A stretch of 64,000 nt of DNA from Stenotrophomonas sp. Iso1 (GCF_027497995.1 NZ_JAODBT010000004.1:124001-188000); one strand, 5' to 3'. Numbered from the stretch's first letter, positions 9,260-18,588 are shown. Program-made: numbers and translations. The notes: generated from the sequence alone by a model not told the origin.

Positions 9260-9619
9260 ATGATGAATACATTCTCAGACGATTGTGACAAGACTCCGGA
9301 ACATGCCGGCATCGACTCCAAGGTAGTGGACATCCTGCTGGAGAAGCTGTCCACGGACGACGATTTCCGTGCGACGTTTCAGGCCGATCCGGTCCAGGCG
9401 CTGGCCAGTCTTGGTGTCGCCGAAGCCGTTGCGATGGCTGGCCGGACGCCGCAGCCGGGCGACAACTTCTACTGCATGACCACCAACGCGCTGGCCAGCA
9501 AGGAAGAGATCGCAGCTACGCGCGCGAAGCTGCAGCAGCACCTTGTGGCGGCAGGCAATCACAACGTGATTTTTTGTTTCGAGGCGGACAAGGTCTGTTC
9601 AACGCTCGAGCGCAGCTGA
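9260..9619 (+). CDS. NHLP/Nif11-like putative modified (RiPP) precursor peptide
   Basis: The 119-residue protein has a leader-like helical segment at about residues 19-61 (VVDILLEKLSTDDDFRATFQ, then ADPVQALASLGV), typical of NHLP/Nif11-type leaders. The C-terminal part (about 62-119) holds Cys72, Cys106 and Cys113 and could be the modified region; Cys9 is in the leader. The start could be either of two adjacent ATGs (9260 or 9263). It lies 97 bp from the divergent SagB-like gene. Its last 61 bp overlap, antisense, the end of the cyclase gene. From memory, NCBI models describe a cassette of exactly these three families (NHLP-related RiPP peptide, peptide maturation dehydrogenase, peptide modification system cyclase). 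No product is known to me. Confidence 0.75.
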   Translation: MMNTFSDDCDKTPEHAGIDSKVVDILLEKLSTDDDFRATFQADPVQALASLGVAEAVAMAGRTPQPGDNFYCMTTNALASKEEIAATRAKLQQHLVAAGNHNVIFCFEADKVCSTLERS

Positions 9620-12234
9620 GAAGGCTGTTGCGTCAACGGCCATTGCGCCAGGAAGACAGCCAACTCCCGCGCTGCGGGTTCCGCTTTTCCCTGCGCAAGC
9701 AAAGATTCGGCAATCCACAGTTGCGCCATTTTCGAATCCGCAACATTCAATGGTTGCAACGTCTGTGACGCGTTGGCCTCCATGTAGGCACGGCCACGCT
9801 GGCTCACCAGCCATCGTGCCTGTGCCTCGGCCTCCGAATGGCGCCCGGCCTTGCTCAGCAAGCCATACAACATCACCCGCGATAGATAGAGATCATCCGC
9901 GCGGGCTGGCAACAACGCTATCGCCTCCTCCAGCTTGCCTTGGTTACCCATGACTCCCGCTTTGGTAACGCGCTCTACGGCGGCCAGCACGCTGTATCGG
10001 CTGTCAGCGGGAAGCTGCTGAACGCGCGCCAGCGCCTCCACTGCCAATGTCGGGTCGCCCTCACGCAACGCCAGATTGGCGTTGACCAGCAGCATGGTTC
10101 CCAGATCACTGCGATTCAATGAATCCCATTTCGACGAGGCGACTTCGGCGACCAGGTCATCGGCGAGCTGCCGCCGACGCTCATCGCGGCGGCGTGCTTC
10201 ACGCACCAGGTCAACCATGGCACTGATCACGCGAAACTGTTGGTAGATGAAAGCATCCGACGTCCGTGATGCCTCGATGACGCGCTCGGAAAGAACCGCC
10301 GCCTCGTGTGGCTGTGCCTGATCCAGCGCAATCGACACACGCTCAATATTGGGCACCAGATCGGTGGCAGGGCTGTTGATCGGCTCCGCCTTGTCCAGCG
10401 CGGCGTTTGCCTCGCCAAACTTCTTCATGACAGCCATCGCAGCGGCGACACGTCGGGCATGTCCCGGGCGGGATGGGCCTCCTATGCTCTCAAGATGCTG
10501 CAGCGATTGCGCTGGCAAGCCCTTGGCCAACAGTATCCGGGCGACATAGTCCGCTGCGTAATTACGCAACGGATCCTGCGGCACATCGGCAGCCATCGCA
10601 TAAGGCAACGCTTCATCGAAACGATTGGCGACATACAGATGCCATGCCGCATTTGCCTGACCAGCGAAATCGTCGGGATACAAACCCGCCATCACCTGCC
10701 ATTTTTCAAGCGCATGCGTAGGTGCCTTCAGCTCTGCCTCCCATGCATCCAGATACAAACGCTCCCGATCCGGCAGGCGCGCGCGCAGCGCCACTGCTTT
10801 ATCCAGCCAGGGCAGCGCTTTGGGGCGTTCCGAAAGTGCCGCATGGGCGCGAGCGACGCCGAGATATGCCAGTGCGAACTCCGGATCAAGGCGGACAGCC
10901 TCGCTGTACATCTGCAGCGACGCTCGCCATTCACCCTCCCGCGCCCTGCGCAGACCCAATGCATAGGCTCGCAACGCCTGCAGGTTGGACGTGGTCACGA
11001 TCGGCAATGGATCAGAGCCGGATCTGACGACATTGGCGGATTCACCAAGTGCGGTCCGCAGCTTCGACGTAAGGCCGTCCACCGACGCCAACACCGATCC
11101 AATTCCCTTTCCATCCACGGATTCGGAACGAACCGTGGATTGCGTGTTGGGATCAATCACCTCGACACTGATGCGTACCTTTCCGCCCACTTCAGAAACC
11201 GACGGAAGCAACACCAGACGCGCGCCGTTGCGCAGTGCCACCTCCGATGCGAGAGCCCGGCCCATAAGCTCCTTTTCGGGGTCTCTGCGGGTACGTGTGA
11301 CCGTTTCGCGCGCGACCATGTCACTGAGCACGTTGACGTAGCGCGACTGTTCCAGGCTGATGCGGAATGCCTGTGCCAAGGAATCGTCGAGCAAGGCATT
11401 GCCGGTGTGATTCTTCAGATCCCCCACCACCACCCAGTCGCGCTCGGCAAACGCGATGGCGGGCTCCGATCGGACCAATACCCAGCTCACCGCCGCTACC
11501 ACCGCAAGCAGTGCTATTTCCGCAGCCAACGCCACCGGCCGCCGCCACAGCGGCAGCTCACGGCGGGCCTTCACCGAGCCGGCCGGCATGCGCAGCGGGG
11601 CGCGGCCTTTGCGGCCTACTTCGAATACCTCCTGCCCGTTCGGCATGCCCTTGAAACGCCAGCGCCCGTGCGATTTCCATTGCAGGCTGGCGCCGCGATC
11701 ACCCAGCTCGCGTTGGCCGCTGCGCATCATTGATTCGGCTGCCGACGACATCAGGATCTGTCCCGGACGCGCCAGCGCCATCAACCGCGCTGCCATGGGC
11801 TTGGCCAGCCCTTCCACTTCCAGCGCTTTGGCACCGGCAGCCACCGCTTCTTCACTGTTGTGCCAGGACAGCACGTAGCCCACATGTACGCCCACGCGTG
11901 CCTGCAGCGGCAGGTTCAACTCAGTGCCCAGCGCATCCAGTTCGTCCACATAGTCCAGGGCGAAACCCAGCCCGTCCACGGGTGCATCGAACAGCAGGAA
12001 CATGCCGTCGGAACGGTCGATCAAGCGGCCGTTCCAGCGCTGCAGCAACTGCAGCACCTGCGTGTCGAGCTTGCGGAATAGATCGGCGGCGGCGGTATCG
12101 CCAATGCGCTCGACCAGCGTCACCGAGTCGCACAGATCCGTGAGGATCAGCGTCTTGAATTGACGGTTGGATTGCAGATTGTCGGATTCACTGTCCACGT
12201 CAGCCTCCCCGTGGCCGCTCAGCCGGGTGTCCAT
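9559..12234 (-). CDS. Class III nucleotidyl cyclase with TPR domain (peptide-modification-system cyclase)
   Basis: The 891-residue protein has a cytoplasmic class III cyclase domain at residues 26-175 and one transmembrane helix at about 231-254. A long TPR-rich region follows (about 380-880). Metal-binding Asp33 (LTDLCDS) and Asp76 (RSDGMF) and the transition-state Arg150 (MAARL) are present. The usual substrate-specifying Lys and the Asn of the VNxAAR motif are replaced (IDRSDG and KPMAAR), so nucleotide choice cannot be read off. It overlaps the upstream cNMP-binding GGDEF gene by 16 bp, implying coupled translation and a shared pathway. The arrangement resembles the Xanthomonas campestris pair reported to make cGMP and sense it with a GGDEF protein. 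Confidence 0.85.
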   Translation of the reverse strand: MDTRLSGHGEADVDSESDNLQSNRQFKTLILTDLCDSVTLVERIGDTAAADLFRKLDTQVLQLLQRWNGRLIDRSDGMFLLFDAPVDGLGFALDYVDELDALGTELNLPLQARVGVHVGYVLSWHNSEEAVAAGAKALEVEGLAKPMAARLMALARPGQILMSSAAESMMRSGQRELGDRGASLQWKSHGRWRFKGMPNGQEVFEVGRKGRAPLRMPAGSVKARRELPLWRRPVALAAEIALLAVVAAVSWVLVRSEPAIAFAERDWVVVGDLKNHTGNALLDDSLAQAFRISLEQSRYVNVLSDMVARETVTRTRRDPEKELMGRALASEVALRNGARLVLLPSVSEVGGKVRISVEVIDPNTQSTVRSESVDGKGIGSVLASVDGLTSKLRTALGESANVVRSGSDPLPIVTTSNLQALRAYALGLRRAREGEWRASLQMYSEAVRLDPEFALAYLGVARAHAALSERPKALPWLDKAVALRARLPDRERLYLDAWEAELKAPTHALEKWQVMAGLYPDDFAGQANAAWHLYVANRFDEALPYAMAADVPQDPLRNYAADYVARILLAKGLPAQSLQHLESIGGPSRPGHARRVAAAMAVMKKFGEANAALDKAEPINSPATDLVPNIERVSIALDQAQPHEAAVLSERVIEASRTSDAFIYQQFRVISAMVDLVREARRRDERRRQLADDLVAEVASSKWDSLNRSDLGTMLLVNANLALREGDPTLAVEALARVQQLPADSRYSVLAAVERVTKAGVMGNQGKLEEAIALLPARADDLYLSRVMLYGLLSKAGRHSEAEAQARWLVSQRGRAYMEANASQTLQPLNVADSKMAQLWIAESLLAQGKAEPAARELAVFLAQWPLTQQPSQLRSSVEQTLSASKQKITL

Positions 12235-13289
12235 TGCATGCGACCGCCGCCCAGGCGCTTGGCCTCATACAGCGCGCAGTCGGCACGCGAGTAGGCATCG
12301 TTCCAGTGGTCACGCCCGTCCATCAGCACCAGACCAATGCTGACCGAGCACGCACCCGGCATCGCGCCGGGAAAGGCCACCAGCCCGCGCACGGCCTCAA
12401 GAACGAATCCCGCCACACGCGACAACCGCTCGGCATCCGCCTCTTGCAGCAGCACGCAGAATTCATCGCCGCCCAGTCGGCAGGCGATGTCGTCCTTGCC
12501 GGCCACCGAGGTCAACACCCGCCCCAGACACTGCAGCATGTGGTCGCCGGCCAGATGTCCCTGGGAATCATTGAGGCCTTTGAAGTCGTCGCAGTCGATC
12601 AGCAACAGGCCCTGCGGACGCCGATCGGAACGGTGCGAATTCTGCAGGTAGACCGTGAGCGCACGGCGGTTGCCCATGCCGGTCAGGTCGTCGGTATAGA
12701 TCAGCTCGCGCGTGTGCTGCAGCTCATGGCTGGCGCTGTACAGATTGCCGAGTGCCACTTCCAGCTCTTCGTTGCGGCGGCTGAGTTGGCCGATCAGTCG
12801 TTGCTCGCTGGAGACCACGCGCCACAACGTGCGACGCAGGAAAAACACCACGGTCGCCGGGTCTTGGTCGATCAGGCGATGGAAACTGGCGCAACTGACT
12901 TCAAGTAGCTCGGTGACGCAACACGCGCGTGCAGCCGATGAGCGCGAGTGGCTGTCAATCAGCAGGCCCAGTTCACCGAAGAAATCATTGGCACCGAGTT
13001 GCTTGGGCGCCTGGCCGGCACCAAAGTCCAGGCTGATGGCACCGCTGATGACGATGAACATCGAGGAGCCGGTGTCGCCACGCTGAAACAGGACTTCGTC
13101 GGTGGCCAGGATACGGCGACGGCCAAACTGGGCAAACAGGGCGCATTCCACGGCAGAAACCTGCGCGCGACGCACCGCTCCCCCTGTGGCCGTCGAGCCC
13201 ACAGGAAGTTCTGCTTGCAACGCCAGACCCCCCACCCCCATGCCGCTCATCCCTTGCCTCATGGATCCCCGCCGTGGCCGGCGAGTCAT
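12219..13289 (-). CDS. Cyclic-nucleotide-binding GGDEF protein (cNMP-responsive diguanylate cyclase)
   Basis: The 356-residue protein has an N-terminal cyclic-nucleotide-binding domain (about residues 45-165). Its phosphate-binding cassette FFGELGLLIDSHSRSSAARA is intact. A helical linker leads to a GGDEF domain (about 190-352) with LTGMGNRRAL and an intact RLGGDEF active site. The inhibitory I-site RxxD five residues before GGDEF is replaced by GKDD, so product inhibition is probably lost. The likely role is to convert a cAMP or cGMP signal from the adjacent cyclase into c-di-GMP. M1 is used as start, but Met10 or Met14 (each preceded by a G-rich stretch) are possible. The domain calls are firm; the ligand is inferred from the Xanthomonas precedent. 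Confidence 0.9.
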   Translation of the reverse strand: MTRRPRRGSMRQGMSGMGVGGLALQAELPVGSTATGGAVRRAQVSAVECALFAQFGRRRILATDEVLFQRGDTGSSMFIVISGAISLDFGAGQAPKQLGANDFFGELGLLIDSHSRSSAARACCVTELLEVSCASFHRLIDQDPATVVFFLRRTLWRVVSSEQRLIGQLSRRNEELEVALGNLYSASHELQHTRELIYTDDLTGMGNRRALTVYLQNSHRSDRRPQGLLLIDCDDFKGLNDSQGHLAGDHMLQCLGRVLTSVAGKDDIACRLGGDEFCVLLQEADAERLSRVAGFVLEAVRGLVAFPGAMPGACSVSIGLVLMDGRDHWNDAYSRADCALYEAKRLGGGRMQWTPG

Positions 13290-13362
13290 CCAGCGAGACT
13301 AGCATCAAAATAAGGTGATGTGGGTCTCAAACCTAGGGGGAAACCGTGTCTCCGGCGAGGCA

Positions 13363-13389
13363 AAAAGAAGGGGCTCGTAAGAGCCCCTT
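13363..13389 (-). terminator. Rho-independent terminator of the aceBA genes
   Basis: The inverted repeat AAGGGGCTC / GAGCCCCTT (13368-13376 and 13381-13389) has a 4-nt loop. On the minus strand it is followed by CTTTTTG. It lies 23 bp after the isocitrate lyase stop. Confidence 0.85.
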
Positions 13390-13411
13390 TGAAACGACCT
13401 TAACTAAGCGC

Positions 13412-14743
13412 TCAAGCGGCTTCTTCGGTCTGGAACTGCGCTTCTTCGGTGGAGCCGGTCAGGGCGGTGACGCTGGAAGCGCCCCCCTGGATCACGGTGG
13501 TCACATCGTCGAAGTAGCCGGCGCCCACCTCCTGCTGGTGCGAGGCGAAGGTGTAACCCTTTTCACGTGCCGCGAACTCCGGCTCCTGCACCTGCTCCAC
13601 GTAGTGGCGCATGCCTTCCCCACGGGCGTAGTCGTGGGCGAATTTGAAGGTGTTGAACCAGTTGATGTGGATGCCGGCCAGGGTGATGAACTGGTACTTG
13701 TAACCCAGCGCGGCCAGTTCATCCTGGAACCGGGCAATGGTCTTGTCGTCCAGGTTCTTCTTCCAGTTGAACGAGGGCGAGCAGTTGTAGGACAGCAGCT
13801 TGCCGGGGCTGGCGGCATGCACGGCCTGGGCAAACTCACGGGCGAAGCCCAGGTCCGGGGTACCGGTTTCGCACCACACCAGGTCGGCATGCGGGGCGTA
13901 GGCCACGCCGCGGCTGATGGCCTGCTCCAGGCCGTTCTTGACGCGGTAAAAGCCCTCGGGCGTGCGCTGGCCGGTAACAAACGGCGCATCGTTGGGGTCG
14001 AAGTCGCTGGTCAGCAGGTTGGCCGCTTCGGCATCGGTACGGGCCAGCACGATTGTCGGCACGCCCAGCACGTCGGCCGCCAGCCGCGCTGCCGACAACT
14101 TCTGGATGGCTTCCTGTGTCGGCACCAACACCTTGCCGCCCATGTGGCCGCACTTCTTCACCGCTGCCAGCTGGTCCTCGAAGTGCACCGCAGCAGCGCC
14201 GGCGGTGATCATGTTCTTCATCAGCTCGTAAGCGTTGAGTACGCCGCCGAAACCGGCCTCACCGTCGGCGACGATGGGCAGGAAGAAGTCGATGGCATCC
14301 TCTGCCTTCACCTTGTCGTCGATGATGTTCTTCCACTGGATTTCATCGGCACGCTGGAAGGTGTTGTTGATGCGACGAACCATGGTCGGCACCGAGTCAT
14401 AGGCATACAGCGACTGGTCCGGGTACATGGTTTCGGAGGTGTTGCCGTCGGCAGCCACCTGCCAGCCCGACAGGTACACCGCTTCCAGCCCGGCCTTGGC
14501 CTGCTGCATTGCCTGGCCAGCACTGATCGCGCCAAATGCATTGACGTAGCCCTTCTTGGCCTCGCCATTGACCAGGCCCCACAGGCGCTCGGCGCCACGC
14601 TTGGCCAGCGTGTATTCCGGCTGCACGCTACCGCGCAGGCGCACCACGTCGGCCGCGCTGTAGGTGCGCTTCAAACCCTTCCAACGCGGGTTGGTATCCC
14701 AGTCCTGCTGCAGGGCATCGATCTGTTGCTGGTAAGTGCTCAT
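13412..14743 (-). CDS. aceA: Isocitrate lyase
   Basis: The 443-residue enzyme cleaves isocitrate to glyoxylate and succinate, the first step of the glyoxylate shunt used on acetate and fatty acids. The catalytic loop KKCGHMGGK is intact. Other family blocks are [31 protein letters not shown] and [12 protein letters not shown]. It lies 45 bp downstream of malate synthase in the same direction and ends at a strong terminator. Products of the leucine pathway in this window (acetyl-CoA) would feed this shunt. Confidence 0.97.
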   Translation of the reverse strand: MSTYQQQIDALQQDWDTNPRWKGLKRTYSAADVVRLRGSVQPEYTLAKRGAERLWGLVNGEAKKGYVNAFGAISAGQAMQQAKAGLEAVYLSGWQVAADGNTSETMYPDQSLYAYDSVPTMVRRINNTFQRADEIQWKNIIDDKVKAEDAIDFFLPIVADGEAGFGGVLNAYELMKNMITAGAAAVHFEDQLAAVKKCGHMGGKVLVPTQEAIQKLSAARLAADVLGVPTIVLARTDAEAANLLTSDFDPNDAPFVTGQRTPEGFYRVKNGLEQAISRGVAYAPHADLVWCETGTPDLGFAREFAQAVHAASPGKLLSYNCSPSFNWKKNLDDKTIARFQDELAALGYKYQFITLAGIHINWFNTFKFAHDYARGEGMRHYVEQVQEPEFAAREKGYTFASHQQEVGAGYFDDVTTVIQGGASSVTALTGSTEEAQFQTEEAA

Positions 14744-14788
14744 CGTGTCGTCCTCGAAAGAAGATTGCGTGCGTTAGGGGAAGGAGGG

Positions 14789-16429
14789 TCAGTCGATCTG
14801 CCGGTAAGCCGGCAAGGTCAGGAAGTCAGCCAGTTCTTCGGCGCGGCTGAGTTGGTCGAGCAGGCCGATGGCCTGAGTGATGCGGCCACTGCCAGGCAAC
14901 GCGGAGGTATCCCCCAGGCGTGCAGGCAGGGCGCGCAGGGTGCTTTCCAGCAGTGCGATGTCGATGGCGGTGCCGTCGTCCAGATGCTGGCTGCCGGCAT
15001 GCAGCCATTGCCAGATCTGGCTGCGGCTGATCTCGGCAGTGGCAGCGTCTTCCATCAGGTTGTGGATGGGCACGCAGCCATTGCCGTCCAGCCATGCCGC
15101 CAGATAGCGCACGCACACTTCAACGTTGTTCTCAAAGCCGGTGCGGGTGACGGTGCCGCTGCACGGTGCGATCAATTCCTCGCCGCTGACCTGCACGTCA
15201 CGACGCAACACCTGATGTTGATTCGGCGTGGGCATGTGCTCGTCGAAGATGGCGCGCGCCACCGGAATCAAGGCCGGATGCGCGACCCAGGTGCCATCGT
15301 GACCCGCGGTGACTTCGCGCAGCTTGTCGGCACGCACGCGGGCCATCGCCTGTTCGTTGGCCGCAGCGTCGTGGTTGATCGGAATCTGCGCGGCCATGCC
15401 ACCCATCGCGTGGGCGCCACGGCGATGGCAGGTCTTGATCAACAACTCCGAGTACGCCTTCAGGAACGGCTGGGTCATCGTCACCTGGCCGCGCTCGGGG
15501 AGCACCTTGTCAGCATGGCGGCGGAAGGTCTTCAGGTAGGAAAAAATGTAGTCCCAGCGCCCACAGTTCAGGCCGACGATGCGCTCACGCAGCGCGTGCA
15601 GAATCTCGTCCATCTCAAACACTGCCGGCAGTGTTTCGATCAGCACGGTGACCTTGATCTGCCCATGCGGCAGGCACAGCATTCCCTCGATGTGCGACAG
15701 CGCGGTCTCCCACAACGCGGCCTCTTCCATCGACTGCAGCTTGGGCAGGTAGAAGTACGGGCCACGGTCGTTGTCCATCAACGTACGGGCGTTGTGGAAG
15801 GCAAACACCGCCGCATCGAACAGGCCGCCAGCAATCGGCTGGCCGTCGACCAGCACATGCTTCTCGTCCAGGTGCCAGCCGCGCGGGCGCACGATCAGCA
15901 CCGCCTGCTCGTCGAACGGGCGCAACGTGTAGTGCTTGGCCGGCTTTCCGTTGGCGGCCGGTGCGGTGAAGTCCAGGTCACCGCGCACCGCCGCACGCAT
16001 GGTCTGCTGGCCAGCCAGCACGTTGCGCCAGGTCGGCGAGGTGGAATCCTCGAAGTCCGCCATGAACACCTTGGCGCCGGAGTTCAGCGCATTGATGACC
16101 ATCTTCGGATCGGTCGGGCCGGTGATCTCGACGCGGCGGTCCTGCAGCGCGGCCGGGATCGGCGCCACCGTCCAGTCGCCTTCACGGATGTCGCGGGTAT
16201 CGCTGCGGAAATCCGGTGCGCCACCCTGATCGAAATGGGCCTGACGCAATTCGCGCGCCGCCAGCCGCTTCTGCCGCTCCGGCTCCACTGCCCGGTGCAA
16301 CGACACGAGCAGCCCCAGCGCACCGGCCGGCAACAGGCCGGACTGACCGGCCAGCTGCGTGGTCACGGTGATGCCCGGGGTCGGGCGGGGAATGGTCTGT
16401 GCCGGGATGGCCTGGGCGACGGCGGACAT
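14789..16429 (-). CDS. aceB: Malate synthase A
   Basis: The 546-residue enzyme condenses glyoxylate with acetyl-CoA to form malate. Family blocks include MADFEDSTSPTWRN, RPRGWHLDEKHV, KVTVLIETLPAVFEMDEIL and GRWDYIFSYLKTFR. Near the C-terminus is NLMEDAATAEISRSQIWQW, which carries the catalytic Asp region. The ATG at 16429 (MSAVAQAIPA) has AGGAA upstream and gives the family length; the 16-residue longer frame is rejected. It is the first gene of the aceBA unit and is divergent from a LysR regulator. Confidence 0.96.
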   Translation of the reverse strand: MSAVAQAIPAQTIPRPTPGITVTTQLAGQSGLLPAGALGLLVSLHRAVEPERQKRLAARELRQAHFDQGGAPDFRSDTRDIREGDWTVAPIPAALQDRRVEITGPTDPKMVINALNSGAKVFMADFEDSTSPTWRNVLAGQQTMRAAVRGDLDFTAPAANGKPAKHYTLRPFDEQAVLIVRPRGWHLDEKHVLVDGQPIAGGLFDAAVFAFHNARTLMDNDRGPYFYLPKLQSMEEAALWETALSHIEGMLCLPHGQIKVTVLIETLPAVFEMDEILHALRERIVGLNCGRWDYIFSYLKTFRRHADKVLPERGQVTMTQPFLKAYSELLIKTCHRRGAHAMGGMAAQIPINHDAAANEQAMARVRADKLREVTAGHDGTWVAHPALIPVARAIFDEHMPTPNQHQVLRRDVQVSGEELIAPCSGTVTRTGFENNVEVCVRYLAAWLDGNGCVPIHNLMEDAATAEISRSQIWQWLHAGSQHLDDGTAIDIALLESTLRALPARLGDTSALPGSGRITQAIGLLDQLSRAEELADFLTLPAYRQID

Positions 16430-16537
16430 GGGCGGTTCCTGCGGGCTCGTGGGACTCCAACGTGCAGCCGCAGGCACTTATTTAACAAAACAGTTTTTGC
16501 AATGTTATCTATAAGTTGTGCTAATAATTAGTTTGAA
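16430..16537. promoter_or_regulatory. Divergent promoter region between aceB and a LysR gene
   Basis: This 108-bp region is AT-rich close to the LysR start (about 16480-16535), in contrast to its surroundings. It must hold the promoters of both directions and the LysR binding site. No single operator is clear enough to mark. Confidence 0.5.
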
Positions 16538-17506
16538 ATGGCCAAGAAAACTCCCGTAACCCCGCGTTTTTCCTACAAGTCTGACCGGCTCAAGCCACTG
16601 CGCGCCTTCCTGCAAACGGTGCGGCTTGGTTCGGTTTCGCGGGCAGCGGAGGCGCTTTTTGTCAGCCAACCGGCAGTGAGCCTGCAGCTGCAGGCGCTGG
16701 AACGGGAGTTGGGTGTGGTGCTGCTCGAGCGCAGCGGTCGGCGCCTGCTGCCCACCCGCGAGGGCCAATTGCTGTACGACATGGCCCAGCCATTGGTGGA
16801 AAACCTGGACGGGCTGCTGCCACGGTTCCGCGAGAAGGTCAGCGGCCTGGATGCGGGCGAGCTCAACATCGCCGCCAATTCGTCGACCATCCTGTATCTG
16901 CTGCCGAAGATCGTCGAAAACTTCCGCCGCCAGCACCCCGACGTGCGCCTGACCCTGCACAACGCCATCAGCGCCGACGGTACCGACCTGCTGCGCAGCG
17001 ACGCGGCCGACCTGGCCGTCGGCTCGATGATGGATGTGCCGGCCGATCTCAGCTACGCGCCGGTGTACCGCTTCGAGCAGGTGCTGATCACCCCGCCCGA
17101 CCACCCGCTGGCGAAGAAAAAGAACCTGACGCTGGAAGACCTGTCGCCCTGGCCGTTGATCCTGCCACCCCGCCGGCAGATCACCTGGCGGCTGGTGGAC
17201 CTGGTGTTCCAGCAGCACCGGGTGCCGTACACGGTGGCACTGGAGGTCGGTGGCTGGGAGGTGATCAAGCAGTACGTGGCGATGGGCATGGGCATCTCCA
17301 TCGTCACCGCGCTGTGCCTCAACGATGGCGACCGCGACAAGCTGGCCACGCGCGCGATGAGCGACTATTTCCCGGCGCGCAGTTATGGCGTGGTGGTGCG
17401 CCGGGGCAAGGTGCTGTCACCGCAGGCGCGGGCGTTTGTCGAGTTGATCCAGCCGGATTTGTTTGCGCCGAGGCAATACGACGATACGGGGCATTCGGAG
17501 AGGTAG
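16538..17506 (+). CDS. LysR family (CysB-like) regulator of the glyoxylate genes
   Basis: The 322-residue protein has an N-terminal winged helix (about residues 18-78) with the LysR signature GSVSRAAEALFVSQPAVSLQ. The substrate-binding domain includes ELNIAANSSTILYLLPKIVENF and VAMGMGISIVTALCL. The substrate-binding half resembles the CysB/Cbl branch. Divergent placement 108 bp from aceB makes it the likely regulator of aceBA. This is inferred from position, since E. coli uses IclR for the same job. The effector is unknown. Confidence 0.88.
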   Translation: MAKKTPVTPRFSYKSDRLKPLRAFLQTVRLGSVSRAAEALFVSQPAVSLQLQALERELGVVLLERSGRRLLPTREGQLLYDMAQPLVENLDGLLPRFREKVSGLDAGELNIAANSSTILYLLPKIVENFRRQHPDVRLTLHNAISADGTDLLRSDAADLAVGSMMDVPADLSYAPVYRFEQVLITPPDHPLAKKKNLTLEDLSPWPLILPPRRQITWRLVDLVFQQHRVPYTVALEVGGWEVIKQYVAMGMGISIVTALCLNDGDRDKLATRAMSDYFPARSYGVVVRRGKVLSPQARAFVELIQPDLFAPRQYDDTGHSER

Positions 17507-17727
17507 TTTCACCTTTGGCTTTCTGCAACGTGTGGACGCTGCGGTGGCATTGGTGCAGCGTGCGCAGCGCCTCCGGGGAGTCCAGATGTGCCAGCCACGC
17601 CTGCTCGCTCCCGCAGTAAAGCCCCAGGTGCGCTGCGCTTACCCGGGCTACGTTTTTTCGTGCACTCCCGCTGTTAGACACGTATCGCAACGGCCAGGCA
17701 CCTTCACCGAAAGACCCACACGCAAAG

Positions 17728-17760
17728 AAAAACCGGCAACGTTTCCGCGCCGGTTTCCTG
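17728..17760 (-). terminator. Terminator downstream of lepB; rest of 17507-17787 empty
   Basis: The inverted repeat AAACCGGC / GCCGGTTT (17730-17737 and 17749-17756) is followed on the minus strand by a T-rich tract (TTTTTCTTT) and serves the signal peptidase gene. The remainder of the 281-bp gap between the convergent LysR and lepB genes shows nothing recognisable. Confidence 0.75.
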
Positions 17761-17787
17761 TTCATACGCAGCCCGTCGTAGAGCGGC

Positions 17788-18408
17788 TTACAGCCGCTGC
17801 CAGCGTGGCCCATCACCTCGACGCCAATACACTGCCAGCGCCTTGCCGTAGACCGTGTCGGCATCCACCAGGCCAAAGAAGCGGCCGTCGAAGCTGTTGC
17901 CGCGATGGTCGCCCAGCACCAATAGTTTGCCGGCAGGAATGGTGATGTCGGTGATATCCGGCCCACCCCCTTCATCCAGATCCAGTTGCACCTGTTTGCC
18001 GCCGAATGCCTCGTGCGCGAGCGATTGCTGCAGCGGTTGGCCATTGATGCTCAGGTAGCCCTCGTGCAGGGCCACATGATCACCGGCGACCGCCACCACA
18101 CGCTTGATCAGCCGCGTGCCATCGGCCGGCGAATCAAACACCGCCACATCACCGCGTTGCGGCTGGCCGTTGGCAAGCAGGCGCACGTTGGTGAATGGCA
18201 GGCGCAAGCCATAGGCGCGCATGTCCACCGCGACGCGGTCACCGGGCTGCAAGGTGGGCTGCATCGACCCGCTGGGTACCTGGTAATGATTGGCCAGGCT
18301 GTCGCGCGCGGCGAACAGCAGCAGCAACATCACCGCCAGCGGCAACGCCTCTCGGCGCAACCACGCACGTGCAGAAGGAAGCCGGGATACCGCCGCTGTC
18401 TCATTCAT
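17788..18408 (-). CDS. lepB: Signal peptidase I
   Basis: The 206-residue inner-membrane protease removes signal peptides from exported proteins. An N-terminal membrane helix is at about residues 21-38 (LPLAVMLLLLFAARDS). The catalytic Ser lies in PSGSMQPTL and the catalytic Lys in RLIKRVVAVAGDHV. LGDHRGNSFDGRFFG is the family box E. The ATG at 18408 (MNETAAVSR) gives a compact N-terminus before the membrane helix. It is shorter than the usual E. coli-type enzyme and stands apart from any lepA or rnc gene, so it is probably a second, accessory signal peptidase. Confidence 0.92.
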   Translation of the reverse strand: MNETAAVSRLPSARAWLRREALPLAVMLLLLFAARDSLANHYQVPSGSMQPTLQPGDRVAVDMRAYGLRLPFTNVRLLANGQPQRGDVAVFDSPADGTRLIKRVVAVAGDHVALHEGYLSINGQPLQQSLAHEAFGGKQVQLDLDEGGGPDITDITIPAGKLLVLGDHRGNSFDGRFFGLVDADTVYGKALAVYWRRGDGPRWQRL

Positions 18409-18588
18409 GCCGATCACCACCGTGGAAGGTGAGTAATGGACATGCCTGAACCGTGGCAAGTTCCCGGCGGCAAGTCGCTGGATGCTACGCATTATTTACG
18501 CGCCCCCCGTTGCCCGGCATGGAGGCTTTACGTGCCTGGCGCGCATCGTGGCACCACCGCGCCGAAGGGCGCTCAATCAAGGCTTCAC

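Noticed and set aside
13346-16531. 1061-residue open frame on the plus strand across aceA and aceB
   Set aside because: It is the antisense of two well-conserved enzymes; long antisense frames arise from codon bias in high-GC genomes. Its composition (many His, Arg, Gln) is typical of such shadows.
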